The notes under the pieces were generated by a model. That model did not search any database. It had not been told where the DNA came from and saw nothing but the letters and a program-made list of their open reading frames with translations. Shown piece by piece: positions 36,881-45,996 of a DNA stretch of 64,000 nucleotides (position 1 is the first letter of the stretch; every line of letters starts with the position of its first letter). The position numbers and the translations under genes are program-made. The stretch is taken from the NCBI GenBank assembly GCA_003994795.1, contig AP018269.1, positions 2,658,558 to 2,722,557 of the forward strand. The letters run 5' to 3'. This DNA comes from Cylindrospermum sp. NIES-4074. Lineage in GTDB: Bacteria; Cyanobacteriota; Cyanobacteriia; Cyanobacteriales; Nostocaceae.

Positions 36881-37181
36881 GAGCCATCGAAACTAGACAA
36901 GCGCAACTACAGCAACAAGCAATTCAGGCAAAGTTAACAGTCGGTGAACCAGGGGATAAATATGAACAAGAAGCAGATGCAATGGCTTCTCAAGTCATGT
37001 CTATGTCTGAACCTGCTGTACAAAAAGAGTCAGAGCAAAAATTACAAACCAAACCCTTAGCACAGCGTGTCACCCCAGTCATACGATTAACAGCCGCCAG
37101 GAATGGGAGTATACAGGCTCAGAGTAATTTAGAAAGCCGATTAAATAGCAGTAAAGGTGGTGGAAGTCCTTTACCGAATCA
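36881..37181 (+). pseudogene. Partial duplicate of the DUF4157 gene (301-bp repeat, copy 2)
   Basis: This segment matches 35836-36136 base for base in length and encodes the same region (EADAMASQVMSMSEPAVQK to GGGSPLPNQ), then stops two codons later (ES*). An internal ATG at 36982 could give a 69-residue peptide lacking any domain core. Both flanks are unrelated to copy 1, so only this block was copied. It lies just before the TPR-like gene at 37247, like a reserve cassette of the kind seen in polymorphic toxin loci (inference). Confidence 0.7.
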
Positions 37182-37246
37182 GGAAAGCTAAAACTATGAA
37201 AAAGCTAATTGAGCAAACACATCGCTTAATGGAGAAAATATAAATC

Positions 37247-37741
37247 GTGAATATTGAATTATTAAAAGAGCATTTAGCACAACTGAAAATATTACACAAC
37301 CAGAAAAGATATGCAGAAGCATTTAAATTAGTCGAAAAACTGTTGGAGGATTATCCCTATTCAGTTGAACTACTTGTCAAAAGAGCTAAGATAATTCAAT
37401 TGTTGGATAATGATCATATAAAAACTCCCAGTTTAGAGACGGCTAAAGAAAGTTTAGAAATAGCTAATTCACTCGCACCTCAAGCCATAGAACCTTGTAT
37501 AGAACTAGGTTATTTTGAATATGCGATTAATAGCTGTCCTGGAGATGCAATTAACCATTTTGATGTCGCTAGGAGAAATGCAGAATTAGGTTTAAAAGAA
37601 GCGTTGATTGGACAGATTAAATGTTACATAGACATGAAAAAAATATCTAAAGCCAGGGAAAATATGGAAGAGGCGAAGGTCTTCTTCCCAAATGATAGTG
37701 AAATCGGAGTTCTTGAATTTGAATTACAAGAATATGAGTAA
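37247..37741 (+). CDS. Small TPR-like protein next to eCIS-core remnants
   Basis: A 164-residue helical protein with tetratricopeptide-like pairs (RYAEAFKLVEKLLEDYPYSVELLVKRA; EPCIELGYFEYAINSCPGDAINHFDVA; AREN..EAKVFFPND). It starts with GTG at 37247 and has no signal peptide or membrane segment. TPR-like proteins sometimes serve as immunity or chaperone partners downstream of DUF4157 cargo genes, and the position fits, but nothing in the sequence proves it. Confidence 0.65.
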   Translation: MNIELLKEHLAQLKILHNQKRYAEAFKLVEKLLEDYPYSVELLVKRAKIIQLLDNDHIKTPSLETAKESLEIANSLAPQAIEPCIELGYFEYAINSCPGDAINHFDVARRNAELGLKEALIGQIKCYIDMKKISKARENMEEAKVFFPNDSEIGVLEFELQEYE

Positions 37742-37750
37742 TAGAAATAA

Positions 37751-37873
37751 TAATACTAAATCCTCATTTCAAACCCCACTTTTGCCCTAACGACTGGAAC
37801 TCGCGGCTACCAGAACAAAGTCTGCATACGCAGACTAATTTATAAGGGGGGTAATAAAACAGGATTTGGTATA
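37751..37873. mobile_element. Short MITE-like palindromic element
   Basis: ATACTAAATCCT at the left is nearly the reverse complement of AGGATTTGGTAT at the right (11 of 12). The 123-bp interior holds tcgcggctaccagaacaaagtctgcatacgcagact-like sequence typical of Nostoc intergenic elements. The long minus-strand frame through it (37764-38048) has no coding character. Confidence 0.55.
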
Positions 37874-38139
37874 AGCTGCTCCTTTTTGTACAGTAGGCTA
37901 TGTTCAATACTATAAAAATTTCTTTGCCATATTGCAGAATTAGAGCAAACAGCAGAGTCAAGTTTGGAAATAGTCCTATTGAAAAAAGATGCAAATGGTA
38001 ATTTCCAAGTTCTTTATTCTTGTGGGAAGTTCTTAGGTTAGAGTACAATCATTTTGTTAACGCATCAGAATGATCACCTATTGGTGAAATTAATTACATC
38101 TGTAGGCTTTTAAAAAACAATTGAGTTGGTGAAATAGAG

Positions 38140-38400
38140 ATGAGCGCAGAAAATGAGTTGTTAGAAAAGTGGCGAGAATTACCAAAAGACAAACAACAAG
38201 AGGTTATAGATTTTGTAGAATTTCTCCATCTCAAGACCGTAGACCATCCACTAACCCAAAAAACTAAAACTCCGCTAGGAGAACGTTTGCGGCAACTTCG
38301 TACTAAAATAGTTGCTTCTGGTGCGCCTTTGCTAACTCAAGATGATATTGAAAAAGAAATTACTAGCCGTCGAGGTGGGTTACAGGAATTTACGGAATGA
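38140..38400 (+). CDS. Antitoxin-like protein (DUF2281-like), partner of PIN toxin
   Basis: An 86-residue acidic/basic mixed protein. LEKWRELPKDKQQEVIDFVEFL is a helical pattern seen in DUF2281-type and other small antitoxins, and a positively charged C-half ends in EITSRRGGLQEF. Its stop overlaps the start of the PIN gene by four bases (ATGA at 38397-38400), the usual translational coupling of VapBC-like operons. It is expected to neutralise the toxin and repress the operon (family knowledge). Confidence 0.78.
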   Translation: MSAENELLEKWRELPKDKQQEVIDFVEFLHLKTVDHPLTQKTKTPLGERLRQLRTKIVASGAPLLTQDDIEKEITSRRGGLQEFTE

Positions 38401-38801
38401 AGATAACCTTTATTGATGCTGGCGTACTAGTTACAGCGGTGCGTGGTGTAGGGGAAATGTCAGAAAAAGCATTATCTATTTTAGAAGATTCTGAACGTGA
38501 GTTTGCTGCCAGCAATTTTGTTAAATTAGAAGTGCTTCCCAAGGCCATTTATAACCGACAAACCACCGAAGCCGAATTTTACGAAGCTTTTTTTAGTGCT
38601 GTCACTTACTGGGCTAATGATTTAGAACAGATTGTGGAAGATGCCTATAAAATTGGTTGTCAGTATGGTTTGGCGGCAATGGACGCCCTGCATCTGGCGG
38701 CGGCATTGTCAGTTGATGCAGAGGAATTTGTGACAACAGAGAAACAAACAAAACCTATGCACCGAGTTACAGGTATTCGAGTTATTTCAATTTTCAACTA
38801 A
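38397..38801 (+). CDS. PIN-domain toxin (VapC-like ribonuclease)
   Basis: A 134-residue PIN domain. Acidic metal ligands are visible at Asp7 (TFIDAGVLV), Glu46 region (KLEVLPKA), and Asp near 95 (AAMDALHLAAA), with FVTTEKQ replacing the common TxD motif near 116. Such toxins cut tRNA or rRNA with Mg2+ when freed from the antitoxin. It starts within the antitoxin stop codon and ends 9 bp before the convergent mutS stop, so termination between the two is tight. Confidence 0.83.
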   Translation: MKITFIDAGVLVTAVRGVGEMSEKALSILEDSEREFAASNFVKLEVLPKAIYNRQTTEAEFYEAFFSAVTYWANDLEQIVEDAYKIGCQYGLAAMDALHLAAALSVDAEEFVTTEKQTKPMHRVTGIRVISIFN

Positions 38802-38809
38802 TCAATTAA

Positions 38810-41410
38810 CTATTCCAAATTTTGCAAACCCATTGCAATTTTGCTGTGTTGCTCAATTTGTCCCATCACCTGTTTAGCCCGCTTAATTACCACCGCAGGT
38901 AAACCCGCCAACCTTCCCGCCTCAATACCATAGGATTTATCAGCGCCTCCCGGTTGGACTTGGTGCAAAAAGATAATTTGGTCAGGTAACTCCTTCACCG
39001 TCACTTGATAATTAGCCACATTCGGCAAAATACTCGCCAACTCATTCAACTCATGATAGTGAGTCGCAAAAATTGTCCGCGACCGAATATCAACCGCCAG
39101 ATATTCCGCCACCGCCCAAGCTATTGATAAACCGTCAAAAGTTGCAGTACCTCTGCCAATTTCATCCAACAACACCAAAGACCGAGAAGTGGCATGATTG
39201 AGAATATTAGCCGTTTCATTCATCTCCACCATAAAAGTAGATTGACCCGTTGCGAGGTCATCCACCGCACCCACACGAGTAAAAATGCGATCGCAAACTC
39301 CCAACCTAGCAGACCGCGCCGGCACAAAACTACCCACCTGGGCCATCAACTGAATTAACCCCACCTGCCTTAAATAACAACTCTTCCCACTAGCATTAGG
39401 CCCCGTCAAAATCACCAAATCAGGCCTCTCCTCCTCCTCTTCCTCTGCGTCCTCAGCGCCTCTGCGGTTCGTTTCTCCACCCAACCCCGTAGAATTCGGC
39501 ACAAAAAACCCAGCCGGCAAAGACTGTTCCACCACCGGATGACGCCCATCAACAATCGCAACCTCCCGCCCCACAACCATTTCCGGACGACAGTAACCTT
39601 GATGCACCGCCAACTCAGCCAAACCACACAACACATCAGCCGCAGCCACCGCACGAGAAAGATTGCGAATTACCTCCGCCTCCCGTCCCACCTCTTCCCG
39701 CAAAGCCGCAAAAATCTCATATTCCAACTCATTTAAATCATCCCGTGCAGAGAGAATTCGCGCTTCCCGTTCCTTCAAATCTGGAGTAATGTAACGTTCC
39801 TCATTAGTCAGAGTTTGCTTGCGGATGTAATTTGCCGGTACTTGGTCAGCCTTACTGCGGGAAATACTGATGTAATAACCAAAAGTTTTGTTAAATCCTA
39901 CCTTCAGATTAGGAATTCCCGTTCTCGCCCTTTCATCCACTTCTAAATTAGCAATCCATTGCTGATCACCTTCCACCGTCGCCTTGCTTTCATCTAACTG
40001 AGGATTGACCCCAGGACGAATTAACCCCCCTTCTTTCAGGTGTATGGGTGGTGATTCCACGATATGAGCGTGTAATTTTTGTGCTAATTCTTCCAACACA
40101 GGTGGCACTTTCTGCAAAGCCTTGAGAAAAGGAGAACGGGCATCAGTTACCAATTGGGATAATTGCGGTAAGCGCGAGAGCGAATCAGCTAAAGCGACCA
40201 AATCTCGTGCATTTGCAGTTCCCGAACCAGCCCTTCCCGTCAGCCGTTCCAAGTCGTAAATTTGCCGTAACAACTGCCGCAAATCTTGACGCAGGGGGGT
40301 GTTTTCTACTAATTCTTGAATGGTATCTTGGCGGGAGCGAATGCCTTTAATATCAAGTAGGGGTTGCAACAACCAACGCCGTAAAGCGCGACCACCCATC
40401 GCTGTGCTAGTTCTATCTAATGCCCACAGTAGAGAGCCGTGGAAGGTGCCATCGCGGACTGTTTGAGTGATTTCGAGGTTACGACGAGTTTGATGGTCAA
40501 CAGTGAGATAATCGGTGATGGTATAGGTGCGTAAGGTTTGGAGATGGATTTGGTTTTCTTTTTGGGTGTCTTCCAGATATTCTAAAAGCCCACCAGCGGC
40601 GCGGACAGCGAGGGGGAGATGTTCACAACCTAAACCTTCAAGCGATCGCACTTTGAATTTCTGCAATAATCTCGGTCTCGCTTCTGCTTGGGAAAAGGGA
40701 TGTTGCGATCGCAAGCTATAACAAAATGATGGGGGTAAACATTGGGGTAGAGAAGGCGAAGTTTCCCCCGGTCGCAATAAACTACCTAAATCAGGGGCGT
40801 TGGTGGGAAACAGCACCTCGGAAGGTTGCAACCGCATTAACTCCTGGGTCAGGTGTTCTAAATCACTGCCTTGAGTTGTGAGATATTCCCCTGTAGAGAT
40901 ATCTGCATAGGCTAAACCCCAATGATTTGCCGCAATTACCACCGCAGCTAAGTAATTATTGCGACTTGCTTTCAGCATTCCCTCTTCCAGCAAAGTTCCT
41001 GGTGTGAGAATGCGTGTAACTTCCCGCTTCACCAAACCAATCGCATCAGCGGAGTCTTCCACTTGGTCGCAAATAACCACAGCGTAGCCTTTTTCCACCA
41101 GTTGGGTTGTGTAGCGTTCCCAAGCGTGATGAGGTACACCAGTCATAGCCACGCGACCAATATCACCACCTTGTTTGCTGGTGAGAACGAGTTCTAGTTC
41201 TCTGGAGATAATTACAGCATCTTGGAAAAAAGTTTCAAAAAAATCACCCACCCGATAAAGTAGCAGCGCATGAGGATATTTATCCTTCATCTCTACATAA
41301 TGCTGATACATCTTACTCAGCTTGCTGCGGTCTACCAGTTGCGTGTTGGTGTGCGGCGCAATTGGGGTATTGGGTTCCGTTGGCTGATTTGCAGATTGAG
41401 AAGCGGTCAT
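38810..41410 (-). CDS. mutS: DNA mismatch repair ATPase MutS
   Basis: An 866-residue mismatch-recognition protein. The mismatch-binding FxE motif is visible ([11 protein letters not shown] near 57), as are the clamp/lever region and the ATPase: Walker [16 protein letters not shown] near 668, STFMVEMNE (signature), Walker [17 protein letters not shown], and THYHEL. Just before Walker A (about 646-661) is [14 protein letters not shown], encoded by DNA resembling a dispersed Nostoc repeat and absent from typical MutS; it lies in a variable loop and keeps the frame. A Ser/Thr/Pro-rich leader of about 25 residues precedes the conserved part. Confidence 0.96.
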   Translation of the reverse strand: MTASQSANQPTEPNTPIAPHTNTQLVDRSKLSKMYQHYVEMKDKYPHALLLYRVGDFFETFFQDAVIISRELELVLTSKQGGDIGRVAMTGVPHHAWERYTTQLVEKGYAVVICDQVEDSADAIGLVKREVTRILTPGTLLEEGMLKASRNNYLAAVVIAANHWGLAYADISTGEYLTTQGSDLEHLTQELMRLQPSEVLFPTNAPDLGSLLRPGETSPSLPQCLPPSFCYSLRSQHPFSQAEARPRLLQKFKVRSLEGLGCEHLPLAVRAAGGLLEYLEDTQKENQIHLQTLRTYTITDYLTVDHQTRRNLEITQTVRDGTFHGSLLWALDRTSTAMGGRALRRWLLQPLLDIKGIRSRQDTIQELVENTPLRQDLRQLLRQIYDLERLTGRAGSGTANARDLVALADSLSRLPQLSQLVTDARSPFLKALQKVPPVLEELAQKLHAHIVESPPIHLKEGGLIRPGVNPQLDESKATVEGDQQWIANLEVDERARTGIPNLKVGFNKTFGYYISISRSKADQVPANYIRKQTLTNEERYITPDLKEREARILSARDDLNELEYEIFAALREEVGREAEVIRNLSRAVAAADVLCGLAELAVHQGYCRPEMVVGREVAIVDGRHPVVEQSLPAGFFVPNSTGLGGETNRRGAEDAEEEEEERPDLVILTGPNASGKSCYLRQVGLIQLMAQVGSFVPARSARLGVCDRIFTRVGAVDDLATGQSTFMVEMNETANILNHATSRSLVLLDEIGRGTATFDGLSIAWAVAEYLAVDIRSRTIFATHYHELNELASILPNVANYQVTVKELPDQIIFLHQVQPGGADKSYGIEAGRLAGLPAVVIKRAKQVMGQIEQHSKIAMGLQNLE
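39427..39476. repeat. Dispersed repeat captured inside mutS
   Basis: On the minus strand this reads gaaacgaaccgcagaggcgc then tgaggacgcagagg, a word typical of Nostoc intergenic repeats. It contributes the residues [14 protein letters not shown]. Related AACGCAGAGGAACGCGG words make up part of the 157-bp tandem array at 52472-53412. Confidence 0.65.
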
Positions 41411-41898
41411 AGATGCTTAGGAGTTACGCACGGAATAGCCACAATACCTGATGATAACGTTTTGTGGGTTTGGTGGATGCGATCGCTCAAGGTTTATTCA
41501 TTCTTGGTGGGGAAAAGAAGGGGTGTAGGGTGTGGGGTGTGGGGTGTGGGGTGTGGGGAAAAGACAGAGAAAAAGTATTTCCCCCCTCTTCTCTTCTTCC
41601 CCTACACCCTACCCCCTACACCCCACACCCTGTCTCAACATATAACTTGGATACGTAAGTCTGAGTTGAGCTAAACTAAAATTATTCTCTATCTGTACTG
41701 AGGACAGTGCTCATAAAATTGAAGTTAGCGCTAAAATTACCCGATTAGCAACTTGGAATCGAGTTCTAATCAGCCATGAGACTGAAATTTGCTAATTTTC
41801 TCTAAAAACTTAAAAATCTCCAACTGAAAAGTGATAACACCCATCGCCAGTAATGCTAGAGTTTCAAGAAATTCATCGGAAATTTTCAGCGAGTATTT
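41411..41898. repeat. mutS-slt spacer with GGGTGTG array and long inverted repeat
   Basis: Divergent spacer. From 41518 a 7-bp repeat (gtggggt) runs for about 40 bp. Its reverse complement (cctaccccctacaccccacacc) lies at about 41608-41632, so the two arms can pair across about 45 bp. The rest is AT-rich with no ORF of coding character and must hold both promoters. Confidence 0.6.
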
Positions 41899-44088
41899 AT
41901 GCTGAAGAAACTACAGAAAAAGCAAATTTCGCTGATTGCTGGTGTGGGACTATGTGCCTTTTTAGCTGGGGCCATGGTGTCAGCACCTCAGATCGGAAAA
42001 ACCTTGGAACAGTGGCTTAAACTCAATAAGAGTCAGCCTGAGCAAGTATCTGAGGCGAACAAAGCCCAATCAGTCGTGTTCCCACTGGTGTCACAATCTT
42101 TGCCAGAACGGGCAGAAAAACTAGCGGCGATCGCGCAAAATGGTAATTCGCCAGACCGGGAACGTGCCCGCTATCTGCTGGCCAGTGATTACATTGAAAG
42201 AACCCAAGGCAAAAAAGCGCTGAGTTTATTGGAGGGACTAGAGAAAGACTATCCCATCCTCGCGCCTTATATTTTGCTGAAACAGGCTCAAGCTCAAGAT
42301 ATGCTGGGGGAGAACGGCAAAGCCTCAGATATCAGGCAAAAAGTGCTGAAACTGTATCCCAAAGAAGCCGCAGCAGTTAAAGCTATGTATCTGATTGCTC
42401 AACCAAAGCTACAAGATACAGCGATCGCGCAATTTCCTTCTCATCCCCTGACTTGGGAAATTATCTACAAACGCTTAAAAGAGAATCCCAATCAGCCCAA
42501 ATTACGTTTAATCTTGGCACAATACGCCAGTAATCAACCGGGAATTGTGGGTGTGTTGGATCTGCTGGGGAAACAGCCAATTCTCAAACCTGAAGAATGG
42601 GAAATCGTTGGTACAGCCTACTGGGACAATAATCAATTTGCCAAAGCTACGGCTGCTTACGCCAAAGCACCGAAGACACCCCGCAGTCTCTACCGCATCG
42701 GCCGGGGATTACAGATAGCGAAAGACAAAGAAAAAGCGATCGCCACTTATAAACAACTAGTACAGCAATTCCCCACCGCCAAAGAAACCGGAACTGCTTT
42801 ACTCCGGTTAGCGGAAATTGCACCCAGTAAAGACGCCATCTCCTACCTTAACCAAGTCATCACTAAATTCCCAGAACAAGCAAGTACAGCACTGGTACAA
42901 AAAGCCAAAACCTTGGCAGCCTTGAAGGATAATAAATCAGCCGGTGAAGCATGGCAATTACTCCTAGCCAAATACAGCAATTCTGATGAAGCGGCAGAAT
43001 ATCGCTGGAAAATCGCCCAAGAAAAAGCCAAAGTCAAAGATTACACAGGGGCATGGCAATGGGCAGAACCAATTACCACCAACAATCCCAACAGTATTTT
43101 GGCTCCCAGAGCAGGTTTTTGGGTGGGTAAATGGGCAACTGCTTTAGGGAAACAACAAGAAGCTCAAACTGCTTATAGTCAAGTACTGAGCCAATTTCCC
43201 CAATCTTATTATGCATGGCGAGCCGCGACCATTTTGGGGTTGAATGTCGGCAACTTTAATAACGTCCGCGACATGAACCCGGAAGTTATTTCTCTCCTTC
43301 GTCCTGTACCTACTGCCGGTTCTGAGACTTTTAAAGAATTGTATTTGCTAGGTCAAGACCGTGATGCTTGGTTGCAATGGGAAGCAGAATTTCTCAACAA
43401 AGCCCAACCGACGGTAGCAGAGCAATTTACTGAGGGGTTGATGCAGTTGACAAAGGGCGAAAATCTCTTAGGAATTAACACAATTTCTAAACTAGAAGAC
43501 CGGGAAACTCCCCAAGACCAAGCCGATTATCAGACTCTTAGCAAGCAAGTTACCTACTGGCAAGCCCGTTATCCCTTCCCTTATCTCAAGGAAATTGAAA
43601 AGTGGTCTACGGAACGGAAGCTTAATCCGTTGTTAGTAACAGCCTTAATGCGTCAAGAATCTCGGTTTGAGGCTAAAGTCAAATCCCCTGTGGGTGCAAC
43701 TGGCTTAATGCAGGTGATGCCAGCTACAGCTCAATGGATTGCCCCCCAAATCAAGTTAGACTTCAAAAAAGTTAATCTCGAAAACGCCAACGATAACATT
43801 ATGCTGGGGACTTGGTACTTAGATCATACCCATCAGCAATATAGCAATAACTCTCTGTTGGCGATCGCTAGTTATAATGCTGGGCCTGGTAATGTTTCCA
43901 AATGGCTGCAAACTATAGCCAAACAAGACCCAGACGAATTTGTGGAAGCAATTCCCTTTGATGAAACTAAGAATTATGTGCGGCAAGTATTTGGTAACTA
44001 TTGGAATTATCTGCGGCTGTATAACCCAGAGATTTCAGCTTTAGTGGCTAAATATTCGGCAGCACATCCAAAATCACCAACACGGTAA
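41899..44088 (+). CDS. Slt-type soluble/anchored lytic transglycosylase
   Basis: A 729-residue periplasmic peptidoglycan-cleaving enzyme. An N-terminal membrane anchor or signal (about 10-30, SLIAGVGLCAFLAGAMV) is followed by a long TPR-like superhelix (about 70-540) and a C-terminal goose-lysozyme-fold catalytic domain. The catalytic Glu is in ALMRQESRFEAK near 587, followed by GATGLMQVMPATA and ASYNAGPGNVSKW. This is the layout of E. coli Slt70 and its cyanobacterial relatives. It would trim septal peptidoglycan during growth and cell division. Monocistronic, facing a convergent Uma2 gene. Confidence 0.93.
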   Translation: MLKKLQKKQISLIAGVGLCAFLAGAMVSAPQIGKTLEQWLKLNKSQPEQVSEANKAQSVVFPLVSQSLPERAEKLAAIAQNGNSPDRERARYLLASDYIERTQGKKALSLLEGLEKDYPILAPYILLKQAQAQDMLGENGKASDIRQKVLKLYPKEAAAVKAMYLIAQPKLQDTAIAQFPSHPLTWEIIYKRLKENPNQPKLRLILAQYASNQPGIVGVLDLLGKQPILKPEEWEIVGTAYWDNNQFAKATAAYAKAPKTPRSLYRIGRGLQIAKDKEKAIATYKQLVQQFPTAKETGTALLRLAEIAPSKDAISYLNQVITKFPEQASTALVQKAKTLAALKDNKSAGEAWQLLLAKYSNSDEAAEYRWKIAQEKAKVKDYTGAWQWAEPITTNNPNSILAPRAGFWVGKWATALGKQQEAQTAYSQVLSQFPQSYYAWRAATILGLNVGNFNNVRDMNPEVISLLRPVPTAGSETFKELYLLGQDRDAWLQWEAEFLNKAQPTVAEQFTEGLMQLTKGENLLGINTISKLEDRETPQDQADYQTLSKQVTYWQARYPFPYLKEIEKWSTERKLNPLLVTALMRQESRFEAKVKSPVGATGLMQVMPATAQWIAPQIKLDFKKVNLENANDNIMLGTWYLDHTHQQYSNNSLLAIASYNAGPGNVSKWLQTIAKQDPDEFVEAIPFDETKNYVRQVFGNYWNYLRLYNPEISALVAKYSAAHPKSPTR

Positions 44089-44185
44089 TGGGTAATGGGT
44101 GATGGGTAATGGGTAATGGGTAGTATCTCCCCTGCTCCCCACACTCCCCACACTCCCCACACTCCCCACACCTCCCCTGCTCCTC
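44083..44185. repeat. Heptamer/nonamer tandem repeats after slt gene
   Basis: GGTAATG repeats (44083-44121) are followed by ACACTCCCC repeats (44139-44172) in the short convergent spacer. They can be variable in copy number and may act as transcription-end sequence. Confidence 0.7.
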
Positions 44186-44189
44186 TACT

Positions 44190-44879
44190 CTACAAAAACT
44201 GCAACGGATCTTCGCCCAACTCACGTAACCTTGCCGCTAACCTTTCAGCACGTTCATCTGCCGCTAAATATCGATTTGTGCGATCGTCATACCAGTAGAG
44301 TAACTCGCGCTCAATTCCCCCTATCACCCTTCTAAACCTACCAATTCCCAAGCCAATTTCCGCCATCCAAAAGGGTTCACCAATTTGTAATTGATACACA
44401 CCATCCACTAATCGATAAACTTCAAAAGGTTGATGTCCATCTCTTCGCCAATATTCAGGGTTGTAGATGATGTAGTATAAAACGCCTAAATTGGCATAAA
44501 TTTCCATTTTGCGGTCATACTCGTCACCAGGGGTGCGGGAAACTATCTCTAACACTAAGATAGGAGGAGTATTATTTTCTTCCCAAAGTACATAACTAGA
44601 GCGTGATTTACCTGCTTTGCGGCGTTCAATTCCCAGGCTCAAAAACCCATCTGGAACCACAGGAACCAAGGGAGAAATGCCGGTAGTATGATAAACCCCC
44701 ATATCTACACCAAAGTACCAATCTTGACGATTTCCCCAGATAAAATCCAACAGAAATAATAGAAAGTTCGGGAGATAATTCTGGTCTTCGTTATCCACAG
44801 GTGTATCGTCCGAACATGGTAATTGGTCGCTAGTGGGTAAATGCTGGAGTTGCGATTCAGCCATAGGATGGTGCGTCAC
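44190..44879 (-). CDS. Uma2 family (DUF820) putative endonuclease
   Basis: A 229-residue protein of the Uma2 family, very abundant in cyanobacteria and predicted to have a PD-(D/E)XK nuclease fold. Diagnostic words are FGVDMGVYH, PPILVLEIVSRTPGDEYDRK (containing the E-x-V/S pair) and YANLGVLYYIIYNPE. The C-terminus (ADERAERLAARLRELGEDP) is the usual coiled tail. The biological role is not known. Confidence 0.88.
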   Translation of the reverse strand: MTHHPMAESQLQHLPTSDQLPCSDDTPVDNEDQNYLPNFLLFLLDFIWGNRQDWYFGVDMGVYHTTGISPLVPVVPDGFLSLGIERRKAGKSRSSYVLWEENNTPPILVLEIVSRTPGDEYDRKMEIYANLGVLYYIIYNPEYWRRDGHQPFEVYRLVDGVYQLQIGEPFWMAEIGLGIGRFRRVIGGIERELLYWYDDRTNRYLAADERAERLAARLRELGEDPLQFL

Positions 44880-44980
44880 AGTTGGGTATTTCTAGTTTAG
44901 CTTTTACCAAAAGAATTTAATTTCGTTTTGGAAAGGGGGATAAAGAATCGGGATACCTGCAAAATGGAAAAACAACTAAA

Positions 44981-45382
44981 TTATTTTAGCTTTGCTCCCC
45001 GAACCATCAGCCATAACCACAGCCATCCTAACCCACTCCCAATAAAATAATAGGGGAAATCTGCCCAAGTGAAGACAGTACCAATTAACATTTTTCCCCA
45101 CCAAAATGAACGTACCCAATTTAGAAATGGTGGATGCCACAATTGCAGAAATTCCAACAAGCAAGTAATTACCAATACCCATAAAGGGATTTGCCAAACT
45201 GCTCGACGCGTGGGAATAAATAGAAAGGCAAACAAGCACCAAAATATCTCATAAAAAATCCCTCCTACCTCTTGGTTCAACCATCCAGTAGAATAGCGAT
45301 AGTGGCTGTATAAAAGTCCAATGGGGAGAATAATAGCCAGAGAAAGAATAGTTCGTCTGCGAATGTTTGTAAGTAGTGGCAT
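44981..45382 (-). CDS. DUF2809 family small membrane protein
   Basis: A 133-residue protein with about four hydrophobic segments (AIILPIGLLYSHY; VGGIFYEIFWCLFAFLF; IPLWVLVITCLLEFLQLW; FYFIGSGLGWLWLWLMV). The pattern GWLNQEVGGIFYEIFWC and EFLQLWHPPFLNWVR fits DUF2809. Function unknown. It is separated by 100 bp from the Uma2 gene on the same strand. Confidence 0.8.
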   Translation of the reverse strand: MPLLTNIRRRTILSLAIILPIGLLYSHYRYSTGWLNQEVGGIFYEIFWCLFAFLFIPTRRAVWQIPLWVLVITCLLEFLQLWHPPFLNWVRSFWWGKMLIGTVFTWADFPYYFIGSGLGWLWLWLMVRGAKLK

Positions 45383-45472
45383 TTTCTAGGGTTTCCAATC
45401 AATCATTTCCCCTCATAGGAGGTGCGGAATATTAGATATATCTTTAGCAATCAATATTTTTATGCTTCTTTT

Positions 45473-45739
45473 GTAAGCATTCAGCACTTCAGCGGTCAGC
45501 ACTCAGCGTTCGACGCTCGCTCACGCCGTAAGCGCAAAGCGCAGGCTTGTCTGCGACACGCTCCGCGAACCGCCAACGCGTAGCGTTCCGCAGGAAAGTC
45601 TAAAACCGGGTTTTAGACTGAAGTTTAAGGGTTATGAGTTGGGGACACTTACACCAAAAGCATAGTAATCCATCTGTCAGAATGCTCATAAATTCTTGAA
45701 GGAAAGCTGATAGCTTGAAGCTACAAGCTGAATGCTTAC
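45473..45739. mobile_element. MITE-like element, family A, copy 2, with 8-bp target duplication
   Basis: Perfect 13-bp terminal inverted repeats (GTAAGCATTCAGC...GCTGAATGCTTAC) are flanked on both sides by CTTCTTTT, an apparent 8-bp target-site duplication. The interior matches copy 1 at 25711-25919 except for a GC-rich REP-like insert at about 45505-45596 (acgctccgcgaac, shared with 4431-4481). No ORF is present, so it would need a transposase in trans. Confidence 0.78.
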
Positions 45740-45996
45740 CTTCTTTTGTCAATTTAGAGAGTAAAAAATAATTTCGTAATTTTGATATATAGATGTATTC
45801 AAGTGTTCAACCTTTTATGTATTACAAAAAATCTAAAAACTAGGTAAATCGATAAAAGCTTTGATAAATAAGGAGTTTATATTTTTATCCGCCGAGAGTC
45901 ATAAAAGAGGGTCATTTTTATACTCCTATAGGATGATTTTTTTTATTGAACTCCTACATACGCTGATGATTGTAAGCAATTAAAAAGGTTCCAACT
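45740..45996. promoter_or_regulatory. AT-rich leader upstream of the duplicated-domain protein
   Basis: About 250 bp, strongly AT-rich, containing a short inverted pair (tatactcctataggatga). AAGG lies 8 bases before the ATG at 45997. Presumably promoter and long leader; no recognised riboswitch or operator. Confidence 0.35.

Noticed and set aside
37764..38048. 94-codon minus-strand frame before the antitoxin gene
   Set aside because: Overlaps a palindromic element and shows no domain, signal or conserved pattern.
44976..45242. Alternative minus-strand frame overlapping the DUF2809 gene
   Set aside because: The frame of 44981-45382 has regular membrane segments and family words; the other is a shadow.
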